Of a stretch of 54,517 nucleotides of DNA, positions 1-8,354 are shown one piece after another. The translations under genes were made by a program, and so were the position numbers. Origin of the DNA: Lachnospiraceae bacterium (GTDB lineage: Bacteria > Bacillota > Clostridia > Lachnospirales > Lachnospiraceae); the NCBI GenBank assembly GCA_021199655.1, contig JAJQHQ010000023.1, positions 1-54,517 on the forward strand, given 5' to 3'. The notes below the pieces were generated by a model. The model was not told the DNA's origin. It was given only the letters and a program-made list of their open reading frames with translations, and ran no database searches. Every line of letters starts with the position of its first letter. Within the stretch, counting starts at the first letter, position 1.

Positions 1-1393
1 CTTTATATTTCGCCAGAAGACGGCTGACTACGATATCCAGATGCTGGTCGCCAAGACCATAAAGCAGAGTCTGGCGGTTCTCACCGTCATTGACCACCTT
101 CAGTGTCAGATCTTCCTGTGCCATCTTCGCGAGTGCCTGAGCGACCTTGTCTTCCTCTCCGCGCACCTTCGGCTCATATCTCTTGTAGGTATACGGAACC
201 GGTGTCTCGATCTTACCATAGGAAATCGGAGTTGCCTTCGTGGAAAGCGTATCACCCGTCGAGGCTTCTATCTTGCCGATGGCGCCGATATCGCCTGCGT
301 GGAGCTCTTTTACTTCTACCGGCTTGCTGCCTTCCATCACATAGAGCTTGCCGACACGATCCTCAGAACCCTTTGCGTCATTGTAAAGGGTATCGTCGCC
401 TTTGATTACACCGGAAGCCACCTTGATGAAGGAATATTTACCGATAAACGGATCCACAAGTGTCTTCCACACATAGGCGGATTTCGCTTTGGAGAAATCA
501 TAATTTGCTTCAAAGACTTCTTTGGTCTTTGTATTCACGCCCGCAAATTTACGCTTCTCCGGAGACGGCATATAGCTGACAATGTCATCCAGCAGGATCA
601 GGATACCCTGCAGGTTGACGCTGGCGCCCATCGTCACCGGAACGATCGAGCCATCGCCTACATTCGTATGAAGGGCAGCCATGATCTCTGCTTCCGAGAA
701 CTCCTCGCCGTTAAAATAACGATCCATGAGGTCTTCACTTGTCTCGGCTACTGCCTCAATCAGGTTCTCGCGATATTTGTCCACATATTCCTGAAGGTAT
801 TCAGGAATCGGGCATTCCACCTTCTCCTGCTTGTTCACATATCTGCGGGCCGCCATCTTGACCACATTCACATAACCGACAAACTTCTCGTTCTCACGGA
901 ACGGCACATGAATCGGTGCGATCCTTTTTCCGTAAAGCTCCGTCAGAGACTCTACGACCTTACGGTAGCTGGCATTGTCAAAATCCATATTCGATACATA
1001 GAAGAAACGCGGAAGCTTAAACTTCTCACACAGATCCCATGCCTTCTGTGTGCCGACTTCCACTCCGTTCTTACCGTTTACAACAATCACTGCCGCATCC
1101 GCAGCCGCGCAAGCCTCAACAGCTTCACCTGCAAAGTCAAAATAACCCGGCGTGTCCAGAATATTGATCTTTGTATCACCCCAGATGATCGGAACCATCG
1201 TTGTGGTGATTGAAAACTTTCTCTTAATTTCCTCTTTATCATAATCGCTGATCGTATTGCCGTCAGTCACGCTGCCCAGCCGGCTGGTAATTCCAGACAG
1301 ATAAGCCATGGCTTCAGTCAGGGTCGTCTTGCCCGAGCCGCCGTGTCCGAGAATTACGACGTTGCGGATCTTGTCAGTGGTGTAAACATTCAT
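1..1393 (-). CDS. EF-G-like translational GTPase (partial, 3' end off window)
   Basis: The gene starts with ATG at 1391-1393 behind a GGAGG ribosome binding site and reads leftwards off the window, so only about 464 N-terminal codons are present. The start reads MNVYTTDKIRNVVILGHGG. G1 (GHGGSGKTT) and G3 (DTPGYFDF) are clear; the G4 position reads SNMD instead of canonical NKMD. A domain II-like stretch follows. This matches the second EF-G-like protein of many Clostridia (often annotated fusA2), a paralogue of the ribosomal translocase rather than the str-operon fusA; no rpsL, rpsG or tuf is nearby. A ribosome-associated GTPase role is inferred from the family. Confidence 0.9.
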   Translation of the reverse strand, partial: MNVYTTDKIRNVVILGHGGSGKTTLTEAMAYLSGITSRLGSVTDGNTISDYDKEEIKRKFSITTTMVPIIWGDTKINILDTPGYFDFAGEAVEACAAADAAVIVVNGKNGVEVGTQKAWDLCEKFKLPRFFYVSNMDFDNASYRKVVESLTELYGKRIAPIHVPFRENEKFVGYVNVVKMAARRYVNKQEKVECPIPEYLQEYVDKYRENLIEAVAETSEDLMDRYFNGEEFSEAEIMAALHTNVGDGSIVPVTMGASVNLQGILILLDDIVSYMPSPEKRKFAGVNTKTKEVFEANYDFSKAKSAYVWKTLVDPFIGKYSFIKVASGVIKGDDTLYNDAKGSEDRVGKLYVMEGSKPVEVKELHAGDIGAIGKIEASTGDTLSTKATPISYGKIETPVPYTYKRYEPKVRGEEDKVAQALAKMAQEDLTLKVVNDGENRQTLLYGLGDQHLDIVVSRLLAKYK

Positions 1394-1524
1394 AATCTTC
1401 ATCCTCCATTTTTATTTATTCGCTCATGCATCAAACGTGCACGTACCATACGAAACAGGCTGATAGATGCGCACTGCGCACATTCTATTTTATTCACAAA
1501 CACGTTTTTGCCTCACATGGTTAC

Positions 1525-1553
1525 ATTTTACTAAAAATATACAAACAGTTCAA
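1525..1553 (-). promoter_or_regulatory. Promoter for the EF-G-like gene
   Basis: On the minus strand TTGAAC (-35, 1548-1553) is followed after 17 bases by TAAAAT (-10, 1525-1530). The start codon lies about 130 bases downstream, so the transcript would carry a leader of roughly 125 nt. Confidence 0.55.
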
Positions 1554-1597
1554 GCATTTTATTCAATTTTAACAATTTATTTTCATAGAGACTGGAA

Positions 1598-1626
1598 TTG
1601 ACATTATCCGCGTAAAATAGTAAAAT
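1598..1626 (+). promoter_or_regulatory. Promoter for tyrA-aroA
   Basis: TTGACA (1598-1603), a 17-base spacer and TAAAAT (1621-1626) give a near-consensus vegetative promoter on the plus strand. Transcription from about 1633 would produce a leader of roughly 290 nt before tyrA containing the hairpins annotated at 1651-1834. Confidence 0.6.
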
Positions 1627-1650
1627 TTTAATAAAAGTTCAGAACAGCAT

Positions 1651-1834
1651 CGAAATGAAAAGACAGACAGAGCAGGTTTACCTGCTAAGGGCTGTATTTT
1701 CATTTCGGGATGGGCGGGCGCTGGACATCCAGTGGATGTCCGTTTAGCGCCGACCGAAGTGGAACGGAGACGCCCATCAAGCCTCAGGTGCTGAGCGCCA
1801 GTGGCGCTCAGCACCGACCGGAGCGGCAGCGGAG
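1651..1834 (+). repeat. Structured leader with two nested stem-loop repeat units
   Basis: Three structures follow each other. At 1651-1707 an 11-base arm CGAAATGAAAA pairs with TTTTCATTTCG and encloses the hairpin AGCAGG/CCTGCT. At 1717-1751, GGCGCT + GGACATCC, loop AGT, GGATGTCC, spacer GTTT, AGCGCC; the tail GACCGAAGTGGAACGGAG follows, and TGGGCG (1711-1716) pairs with CGCCCA (1771-1776) outside. At 1787-1815 a perfect 13-bp stem (GGTGCT + GAGCGCC) has loop AGT, followed by a GACCGGAGCGG-type tail to 1834. The same architecture recurs at 40912-41059. It matches no T-box or riboswitch signature I recognise. Confidence 0.7.
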
Positions 1835-1924
1835 AATATGACATGCAGCGGCATATACCCTTCGAAGAAGGCGGTCTGTGGCCTGCTGTTCTGAAATATA
1901 ATGCAACTCAGAAAGGATATCATT

Positions 1925-3025
1925 ATGGAATTACATACATTCGGCTTTGTCGGCCTGGGGCTGATCGGAGGGTCACTTGCAAAAGCGTTAAAACGGTCTT
2001 TCCCGGACTGCCGCATTGCTGCATATACACGTACAGCCAAAACAACGGAAACTGCTCTGGCAGAAGGCATCATTGACAGGATCTGTTCCTCCACATCTGA
2101 CATGCAGTTTGCAGACTGCGACTGTATTTTTCTGTGTGCACCCGTGGCCAGCAATGTCGCGGCTCTTGAACAGTTAAAAGACATTGTGCCGGAAGACTGC
2201 ATTCTTACCGACGTCGGCAGCGTCAAGACAGATATTCATCTGGCAGTAGAGAGGCTGGGGCTGAACGGCCGTTTTATCGGCGGCCATCCAATGACCGGTT
2301 CAGAAAAATCCGGGCTGCAGTACGCGCAGGCTCATTTATTTGAAAATGCTTATTATATTCTGACGCCCTCGCCAGGGACACCGGACGAATGGACGGAAAG
2401 CATGCGAAGCCTTGCTGCTTCCACTGGCGCCCTGCCGATCGTTCTGGATTACAGGCAGCATGATTTTGCGACCGCAGCGATCAGCCATCTGCCGCATCTG
2501 ATCGCTGCCGCACTGGTAAATACGGTACATGACCTTGATTCCAAAGAAGAACTGATGAAAACACTTGCGGCCGGAGGTTTTAAGGACATTACAAGGATTG
2601 CTTCCTCCTCTCCGGAGATGTGGGAGCAGATCTGCCTTACCAACAGTGACAACATAGCGGAAGTCATGGATACCTTTATCCGGCTTCTTACGGAATCGCG
2701 TGACGCTATGCGGGCGGGCGATGGCAATGCGATCTACAGCATGTTCGAAAAATCCCGTGATTACCGCAATTCCTTTTCATCCAGCGGCCCGGGAAACTTC
2801 AAAAAGACTTATCGCATTTACTGCGACGTTCTCGACGAATCCGGCTCGATTGCCTCGATCGCGGCTATCCTCGCGGCAAATGGTATCAGTATCAAAAACA
2901 TCGGGATCGTACAGAGCAGAGAATTTGAGGAAGGCGTGCTTAGGATCGAGTTTTATGAGGAGGCGCCGTCTATGGCTGCTGCCAGACTGCTGCGTCAGCA
3001 GAACTATCAGGTGTGGGAACGGTAA
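1925..3025 (+). CDS. tyrA: Prephenate dehydrogenase with C-terminal ACT domain
   Basis: The 366-residue protein converts prephenate to 4-hydroxyphenylpyruvate in tyrosine synthesis. The Rossmann motif GLGLIGG lies at about residues 10-16, the conserved GGHPMTGSEKSG segment near 120 and a helical dimerisation region after it. An ACT-like module (about residues 295-366, KKTYRIYCDVLDESGSI) probably gives tyrosine feedback. The ATG at 1925 is chosen because AAAGG sits nine bases upstream; an in-frame ATG at 1901 lacks a good site. aroA follows after 109 bases on the same strand, so both are probably cotranscribed from the promoter at about 1600. Confidence 0.93.
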   Translation: MELHTFGFVGLGLIGGSLAKALKRSFPDCRIAAYTRTAKTTETALAEGIIDRICSSTSDMQFADCDCIFLCAPVASNVAALEQLKDIVPEDCILTDVGSVKTDIHLAVERLGLNGRFIGGHPMTGSEKSGLQYAQAHLFENAYYILTPSPGTPDEWTESMRSLAASTGALPIVLDYRQHDFATAAISHLPHLIAAALVNTVHDLDSKEELMKTLAAGGFKDITRIASSSPEMWEQICLTNSDNIAEVMDTFIRLLTESRDAMRAGDGNAIYSMFEKSRDYRNSFSSSGPGNFKKTYRIYCDVLDESGSIASIAAILAANGISIKNIGIVQSREFEEGVLRIEFYEEAPSMAAARLLRQQNYQVWER

Positions 3026-3134
3026 AGCAGCGTTTTTCGGCCTTCAGTGTTATTACTTCTGTATTATTACTTTTGTATCAGCCTTCACAGTCACGAAAAA
3101 AACAGAATCGTTCATAAGAAAGGGAAAACCTGTC

Positions 3135-4502
3135 ATGATCATCAAATACACTGCCCCGCTTCGCGGGGAGCTCTCCATCCCGGGAGACAAATCCATCTCG
3201 CACAGAAGCGTCATGTTCGGTGCACTAGCGGATGGGACAACCGAAGTTACTAATTTCCTGACCGGAGCAGACTGTCTATCGACCATCTCCTGCTTCCGGC
3301 AGATGGGAATAGAGATTGAACAAAAAGATACGCATGTATTGATTCACGGAAAGGGACTGCATGGTCTGAAAGCGCCGTCGGAGATTCTTGACGCCGGAAA
3401 CAGCGGAACGACAGTCCGTCTGCTCTCCGGCATCCTTGCCGGACAGAATTTTGATTCTGTCATCACCGGAGACGAAACCATTCAGAAGCGGCCGATGAAG
3501 CGCGTTATGACGCCTCTCGCGAATATGGGGGCGGACGTCACTTCTGTACGGGGAAACGGCTGTGCGCCCTTGCAGATCCATGGGAAACGGCTGCACGGCG
3601 CGCATTATGATTCACCTGTTGCCTCTGCACAGGTGAAATCCTGCATCCTGCTTGCCGGACTCTACGCAGACGGTATTACCAGCGTCACGGAACCGGCTGT
3701 TTCGAGGAACCATTCTGAACTGATGCTGCAGTATTTTGGAGCGAATGTGAGGGCTGACATGGATAAAGAATCCAGTGCGGTCAGGAAAGCCGGTGCAGAA
3801 TCACTTTCCGAAGTTTCAGGCAGCTGTCCTGCCGGAACAACTGCCGCCGGATTTACAGTTTCTATCTTCCCCGAGCCGAAGCTCACCGGTCAAAAGATAT
3901 GCGTTCCCGGAGATATCTCCTCCGCGGCTTATTTCATCGCCGCGGCCTTACTCGTACCCGGCTCAGAGCTTCTGCTGAAAAATGTCGGCATCAATCCGAC
4001 CCGGGACGGTATGCTTCGCGTCTGCCGTGAAATGGGGGCAGATATTACGCTTCTCAATGAGGATCACTCCGGGGCTGAGCCCTGTGCAGATCTCCTCGTA
4101 CGCAGCAGCCATCTGAAAGCCGTAGAGATCGGCGGAGACATCATTCCTGCCCTGATCGATGAACTGCCTGTTCTGGCCGTTCTCGCCGCTTTCGCAGACG
4201 GCACGACCGTGATAAAAGACGCCGCCGAGCTGCGCGTCAAAGAATCAGACCGAATCGCTGTCATGGCCGAAAACCTGAACCGCATTGGCTGTCCGGTGGA
4301 AGCCACAAAGGACGGTATGATCATCACAGGCGGAAAACCGCTCCACGGCACTGTCATCGATTCCCATATGGATCACCGCATCGCATTGAGCTTCGCGGTC
4401 GCGGCACTGGCCTGTGAGGGCGAGACGGACATTCAGGGCGCGGAAATCGTCAACATCAGCTATCCGGGATTTTATGATGATCTGGCCGGAGTTTGTCGCT
4501 AA
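3135..4502 (+). CDS. aroA: 3-phosphoshikimate 1-carboxyvinyltransferase (EPSP synthase)
   Basis: This 455-residue cytosolic enzyme joins phosphoenolpyruvate to shikimate-3-phosphate. Visible motifs are GDKSISHRS near the N-terminus, LDAGNSGTTVRL, VPGDISSAAYF, AELRVKESDR and the C-terminal DHRIALSFAVAAL. An open frame extends upstream to 2700, but that part overlaps tyrA and is not EPSP-like; the ATG at 3135, after an AAAGGG site, gives the family N-terminus. Residues about 211-239 form a polar Ser/Ala/Glu-rich insertion in front of VPGDISS that explains the length above the usual 425-430. It follows tyrA and is closed by a terminator at 4589. Confidence 0.95.
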   Translation: MIIKYTAPLRGELSIPGDKSISHRSVMFGALADGTTEVTNFLTGADCLSTISCFRQMGIEIEQKDTHVLIHGKGLHGLKAPSEILDAGNSGTTVRLLSGILAGQNFDSVITGDETIQKRPMKRVMTPLANMGADVTSVRGNGCAPLQIHGKRLHGAHYDSPVASAQVKSCILLAGLYADGITSVTEPAVSRNHSELMLQYFGANVRADMDKESSAVRKAGAESLSEVSGSCPAGTTAAGFTVSIFPEPKLTGQKICVPGDISSAAYFIAAALLVPGSELLLKNVGINPTRDGMLRVCREMGADITLLNEDHSGAEPCADLLVRSSHLKAVEIGGDIIPALIDELPVLAVLAAFADGTTVIKDAAELRVKESDRIAVMAENLNRIGCPVEATKDGMIITGGKPLHGTVIDSHMDHRIALSFAVAALACEGETDIQGAEIVNISYPGFYDDLAGVCR

Positions 4503-4588
4503 AGTTATACTTTTTGATATAAGTGCCGTATAATTATATTTGGGAATGATCTGCATGGATATGTTTTATTAATAAAATATTATTGATT

Positions 4589-4616
4589 AAAAAACGAAGC
4601 TTCGGCTTCGTTTTTT
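4589..4616 (+). terminator. Rho-independent terminator of tyrA-aroA
   Basis: Stem CGAAGC/GCTTCG with a TTCG loop is flanked by AAAAAA and TTTTTT (4611-4616), giving an efficient terminator about 87 bases after the aroA stop. The A/T symmetry would allow activity on both strands. Confidence 0.85.
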
Positions 4617-4678
4617 CGTTTCTTTTCATATTCACAACACATCCAGAACATATTTATTTTGTATTTTTTAACAGAATT

Positions 4679-4718
4679 CGTTCATCTTTCGTCAGAAGTC
4701 AGCATCCATAGATGAACG
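4679..4718. repeat. 9-bp inverted repeat upstream of the alarmone synthetase
   Basis: CGTTCATCT (4679-4687) and AGATGAACG (4710-4718) are perfect complements separated by 22 bases, just before the AGGAG site at 4728. It could be a leader hairpin or a bipartite operator; the sequence does not decide. Confidence 0.5.
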
Positions 4719-4746
4719 AAATAACACAGGAGAGAATTTATCATAA

Positions 4747-5355
4747 ATGACCAGTGAAGAATACTACGAATTAATCATGCCTTATCAGGACGCCATGAAT
4801 CTGCTGCTCGGCAGACTGGATGTTTTGAATCATTCTCTTTATAAAGAAAAGGGCTCATCCTCTAAACCGGTTCATACGGTCTATTCCCGTATCAAAAAAC
4901 ACCAGAGTCTTGATGAAAAGCTTGCAAGGCTCAGCCATGACGCAACGCCTTCGAATGCGCGTGAATTTTTGCAGGATATCGCAGGAATCCGTGTCATCTG
5001 CTATTTTGAGCAGGATGTTTACCAGATGATCGATGCATTAAAGAGACAAAACGATCTGATCGTAGTGAATGAGAAAGACTACATCATGCATCCAAAGCCA
5101 AATGGATACCGCAGTTATCATATTATTCTGGGCATTCCGGTGCGTTACATGGACGTTACGGAATATTACCCGGTTGAAATTCAGGTACGTACGCTGAGTA
5201 TGGACTTCTGGGCGAGCATGGAGCACCGCATCAGCTATAAGCAGGATCGTCCTGACAAAGAACAGATTCAGGCGCAGCTGCTGAAATTCGCGGATACCTT
5301 AAAAGAGATGGAGCAAAGCTTCGAAATGTATAATGAAAACCGCCCCATTCTTTAA
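4747..5355 (+). CDS. Small alarmone synthetase (RelP/RelQ-type GTP pyrophosphokinase)
   Basis: The 202-residue protein carries only the (p)ppGpp synthetase domain. Visible are the conserved RIKKHQSLDEKL region, DIAGIRVICYF, the HPKPNGYRSYH G-loop region and EIQVRTLSMDFWASMEH, followed by a C-terminal helix. There is no HD hydrolase, TGS or ACT domain, so it is a small synthetase like Bacillus YjbM/YwaC rather than long Rel. It transfers pyrophosphate from ATP to GTP/GDP in the stringent response. The ATG is 14 bases after AGGAG, a wide spacing that suggests modest translation. It is monocistronic and converges on pnp; its stop codon lies inside the hairpin at 5340-5377. Confidence 0.9.
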   Translation: MTSEEYYELIMPYQDAMNLLLGRLDVLNHSLYKEKGSSSKPVHTVYSRIKKHQSLDEKLARLSHDATPSNAREFLQDIAGIRVICYFEQDVYQMIDALKRQNDLIVVNEKDYIMHPKPNGYRSYHIILGIPVRYMDVTEYYPVEIQVRTLSMDFWASMEHRISYKQDRPDKEQIQAQLLKFADTLKEMEQSFEMYNENRPIL

Positions 5356-5405
5356 TTTCGCTTTGCGAAAGGGGCGGTCTGCGTCGCCAATCAGAGATTG
5401 ACGAC
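5340..5405. repeat. Two consecutive hairpins at the 3' end of the alarmone synthetase gene
   Basis: CCGCCCC (5340-5346) pairs with GGGGCGG (5371-5377) and encloses TTTCGC-TTT-GCGAAA (5356-5370); the TAA stop (5353-5355) sits within it. A second imperfect hairpin at 5383-5405 has CAATC-AGA-GATTG flanked by GTCG/CGAC. These may be 3'-UTR structures or a decayed palindromic repeat. Confidence 0.6.
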
Positions 5406-5460
5406 ATGTAATGAAAACCGGCCGCACACTTGACGCACAGCCGGTATTTTTACATTACAT
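5406..5460. terminator. Bidirectional terminator between convergent genes
   Basis: ATGTAATG...CATTACAT forms the base of a long imperfect hairpin with ACCGGC/GCCGGT near the top and A- and T-rich arms. On the plus strand the GC stem is followed by ATTTTTA; on the minus strand by TTTTCATT. It lies between the alarmone synthetase and pnp. Confidence 0.65.
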
Positions 5461-5487
5461 ATTAGTTTATTAACGCATATCCCGCGA

Positions 5488-7578
5488 TCAGTTCTGCTTT
5501 ACATCCTTCATGGAAAAGCTCATGCGGCCCATCTTGTCCTTGCCGAGGCAGACTACCTTGACCTTGTCGCCAAGGGTCAGGACATCCTCAACGCGGTTGA
5601 TACGGTGCTTTGCAATGCGGGAGATGTGGACCATGCCCTCTTTGCCCGGAGCAAACTCTACGAAGCAGCCGAAATCCTTGATGCTTACAACTACGCCGTC
5701 GAATACCTGTCCGGCCTCGAAATCAGTCACGATGATGCGGATCATCTCGGCAGCCTTGTCCATCATCGCCTGATCGGTACCGCAGATTGATACAAAACCG
5801 TCGTCATTGATATCAATCTTCACACCGGTGCGCTCAATGATCGTATTGATGGTCTTGCCTCTCTGGCCAACCACATCGCCGATCTTCTGCGGATCGATGG
5901 TCATCTGCATGATCTTCGGAGCATATTTGTTTACGGTAGGTCTCGGCTCGGCGATGCACGGCATCATGATCTCTTTGAGGATATACTCTCTCGCCTGATG
6001 GGTGCGGGAAATCGCTTCCTCAACGATCGGACGGGTCAGACCATGGATTTTGATATCCATCTGGATTGCTGTGATACCGTCCAGTGTACCGGCTACCTTG
6101 AAGTCCATGTCGCCGAAGAAATCCTCAAGGCCCTGAATATCAGTCAGTACGATGTAATCGTCATCAGTCTCTCCGGTCACCAGACCGCAGGAGATACCTG
6201 CTACCGGCTTTTTGATCGGAACGCCGGCCACCATCAGGGACATAGTAGACGCGCAGACACTGGCCTGTGATGTCGAGCCATTGGACTCGAAAGTCTCAGA
6301 TACGGTACGAATCGCGTACGGGAATTCTTCCTCTGTCGGAAGTACCGGCATCAGGGCTTTCTCCGCCAGTGCGCCATGGCCGATCTCGCGGCGTCCCGGT
6401 CCTCTGCTGACCTTTGTCTCGCCAACAGAGTAAGACGGGAAATTATAATGATGCATATAGCGCTTGCAGTTAATATTGTCGTCCAGTCCGTCAATTTTCT
6501 GCACCTCAGAGAGCGGCGCGAGCGTCGTCACTGTGCAGATCTGGGTCTGGCCGCGGGTGAACATTGCGGAGCCATGCACTCTCGGAATAATATCAACCTC
6601 AGCTGCCAATGGACGGATCTGAGTGATCTCACGGCCGTCCGGACGCTTGTGATCCTTCAGGATCATCTTGCGGACTGTCTTCTTCTGATACTGATAAACA
6701 GCCTCAGAGAGAACAGCCAGCCATTCCTCATTGTCAGCAAATGCTTCCTCAAGCTTCGCCGTGATCTCGCGGATATTTGCCTCGCGAACCTGCTTTACAT
6801 CAGTAAATACTGCCTTTTCCATCTCTTCCGGCGGCACGATCTTCTTGATCGCCTCAAACAGCTCATCCGGAACCGCGCAGCTCTCATATGCGTGCTTCGG
6901 CTTGCCAACCTCTGCCACGATCTTATCGATAAACGCGATCAGCTCCAGGTTTACTGCATGGCACTTATAGATAGCGTCGATCATGACATCATCTTTCACC
7001 TCATTGGCTCCGGCTTCGATCATAATAACTTTCTCACGTGTAGAAGCAACTGTCAGCTGCAGATCGCCCTTGTCCCACTGCTCCTGAGACGGGTTCACGA
7101 TCAATTCACCGTTTACCAGGCCCATCTGCGTCATCGCGCACGGACCGTCAAACGGAATATCCGAAATGCAGGTTGCGATCGCGGTACCGATCATAGCGGT
7201 CAGCTCCGGACGGCATTCCGGATCAACAGACATGACCATATTGTCAAGAGTAACGTCATTGCGGTAATCCTTCGGGAAAAGCGGACGCATCGGGCGGTCG
7301 ATGACACGGTCGGTCAGGACCGCGTTCTCAGAAGCCTTTCCTTCTCTTTTATTAAATCCGCCTGGGATCTTTCCTACCGCGTAGTATTTCTCCTCATACT
7401 CTACGCTGAGCGGGAAAAAGTCAATTCCGTCTCTCGGTTTCTCGGATGCCGTCGCCGTGCAGAGCACGGTCGTATCTCCATAGTGCATAAACGCGCATCC
7501 ATTTGCCTGCGCGCCCACTCGTCCGATATCGACGGTAAGCGTTCTTCCGGCAAGCTCCATTGAATAGCTCTTGTACAT
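5488..7578 (-). CDS. pnp: Polyribonucleotide nucleotidyltransferase (PNPase)
   Basis: The 696-residue protein starts at the ATG 7576-7578, behind AAGGAG, and begins MYKSYSMELAGRTLTVDIG. Two RNase PH-type domains are followed by a KH domain (IGDVVGQRGKTIN) and a C-terminal S1 domain ending FSMKDVKQN, the full bacterial architecture and length. It is the phosphorolytic 3'-5' exoribonuclease of RNA turnover and degradosome-like complexes. Extension of the frame upstream to 7893 would run through the hairpin-rich leader and is rejected. It follows rpsO on the same strand, the widespread rpsO-pnp arrangement, with a structured 298-base intergenic leader. Confidence 0.97.
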   Translation of the reverse strand: MYKSYSMELAGRTLTVDIGRVGAQANGCAFMHYGDTTVLCTATASEKPRDGIDFFPLSVEYEEKYYAVGKIPGGFNKREGKASENAVLTDRVIDRPMRPLFPKDYRNDVTLDNMVMSVDPECRPELTAMIGTAIATCISDIPFDGPCAMTQMGLVNGELIVNPSQEQWDKGDLQLTVASTREKVIMIEAGANEVKDDVMIDAIYKCHAVNLELIAFIDKIVAEVGKPKHAYESCAVPDELFEAIKKIVPPEEMEKAVFTDVKQVREANIREITAKLEEAFADNEEWLAVLSEAVYQYQKKTVRKMILKDHKRPDGREITQIRPLAAEVDIIPRVHGSAMFTRGQTQICTVTTLAPLSEVQKIDGLDDNINCKRYMHHYNFPSYSVGETKVSRGPGRREIGHGALAEKALMPVLPTEEEFPYAIRTVSETFESNGSTSQASVCASTMSLMVAGVPIKKPVAGISCGLVTGETDDDYIVLTDIQGLEDFFGDMDFKVAGTLDGITAIQMDIKIHGLTRPIVEEAISRTHQAREYILKEIMMPCIAEPRPTVNKYAPKIMQMTIDPQKIGDVVGQRGKTINTIIERTGVKIDINDDGFVSICGTDQAMMDKAAEMIRIIVTDFEAGQVFDGVVVSIKDFGCFVEFAPGKEGMVHISRIAKHRINRVEDVLTLGDKVKVVCLGKDKMGRMSFSMKDVKQN

Positions 7579-7705
7579 GATTTTCTCCTTTTCTGATAAA
7601 TGACGGTCAGGCCACACGGCCCTTCCGAAGGTTAAAGTTGCACAGGGGAAGAAAACTTTCTCCTGTCCGGTGGGGAGAACAATCACCAGCCAGAGCTCCG
7701 AAACT

Positions 7706-7749
7706 ACTGAAAAAATGACAGTGGAAACCTCTTCTGTCAGCTTTTCAGT
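7706..7749 (-). promoter_or_regulatory. Long hairpin in the pnp leader
   Basis: On the minus strand ACTGAAAA plus TGACAG pairs with CTGTCA plus TTTTCAGT around a 12-base loop. PNPase genes of enterobacteria are autoregulated through an RNase III-cleaved leader hairpin, so this is a candidate processing site by analogy only; no homologous sequence is claimed. The rest of 7579-7840 has no gene. Confidence 0.4.
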
Positions 7750-7840
7750 GGTCTCGGCCGTCGCTGTGTGATTGTCCGTGTGAACCGTCCTTTTGCTGCA
7801 GTTGAAATTTGTGTCAGGCGAAAAGCACGGATTCACTGTA

Positions 7841-7869
7841 AAAAGGGCGGATACATGGTCCGCCCTTTT
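7841..7869 (-). terminator. Terminator or attenuating hairpin after rpsO
   Basis: AAAAGGGCGG and CCGCCCTTTT form a perfect 10-bp stem with a 9-base loop just downstream of the rpsO stop. On the minus strand the GC stem is followed by TTTTTACAG, a canonical intrinsic terminator; some read-through would be needed if pnp depends on the rpsO promoter. Confidence 0.7.
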
Positions 7870-7876
7870 GTAAACA

Positions 7877-8143
7877 TTATTTTCTGATGCCAAGCTTTGC
7901 GATCAGCGTACGGTACCCTTCCAGATCTGTCTTCTTGAGATAAGCCAGCAGGCCACGTCTCTTACCAACCATCTTCAGAAGTCCTCTTCTGGAATGATGG
8001 TCCTTCGGATTCGCCTGCAGATGAGCGGTCAACTCCTGAATGCGCTCCGTAAGGATTGCGATCTGTACCTCCGGTGAACCAGTGTCACCCGGTGTTCTTG
8101 CGTACTCGTTGATAATAGCTGTTTTCTTTTCTTTGGAAATCAT
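7877..8143 (-). CDS. rpsO: 30S ribosomal protein S15
   Basis: The 88-residue protein begins [20 protein letters not shown] and contains the typical [24 protein letters not shown] and [12 protein letters not shown] segments. S15 binds the central domain of 16S rRNA early in 30S assembly. The start has a strong AGGAGG seven to eight bases upstream; the longer frame to 8317 would read through the leader and is rejected. It precedes pnp and has its own promoter at 8326-8354. The leader of about 180 bases is GC-rich and may fold, but I cannot identify a specific S15 autoregulatory motif. Confidence 0.98.
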   Translation of the reverse strand: MISKEKKTAIINEYARTPGDTGSPEVQIAILTERIQELTAHLQANPKDHHSRRGLLKMVGKRRGLLAYLKKTDLEGYRTLIAKLGIRK

Positions 8144-8325
8144 TGAAATATCCTCCTGATAAATAATGATGCAGCCGGACATTTCCGGTCTGCGTCCCGG
8201 TCTGCCTGATCGGGACAATATCGCCAGAAACCAGGAAACGGCTGGAGAAATCCTGCTTCCGGGCATCGGCTGTATGGCTGTATCTTTGCGGCCAAACCAA
8301 ATCAGCCTCAAACACACACTTTTGT

Positions 8326-8354
8326 ACTATAACACAAGATAAAATGTCAGTCAA
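8326..8354 (-). promoter_or_regulatory. rpsO promoter
   Basis: On the minus strand TTGACT (8349-8354), a 17-base spacer and TATAGT (8326-8331) make a good sigma-A promoter. A second TTGACT lies 23 bases further upstream (8372-8377) because the surrounding segment is tandemly duplicated. Confidence 0.7.

Noticed and set aside
41-1213. Long plus-strand open frame opposite the EF-G-like gene
   Set aside because: The translation has no recognisable motifs and the minus strand encodes an unmistakable EF-G GTPase.
1633-1924. T-box leader for tyrA
   Set aside because: No T-box sequence or specifier/antiterminator pair could be recognised; the hairpins belong to a repeat type that also occurs at 40912-41059.
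2700-3134. Long 5' extension of aroA overlapping tyrA
   Set aside because: The extension overlaps the tyrA ACT domain in another frame and the EPSP synthase N-terminus begins at 3135 after a ribosome binding site.
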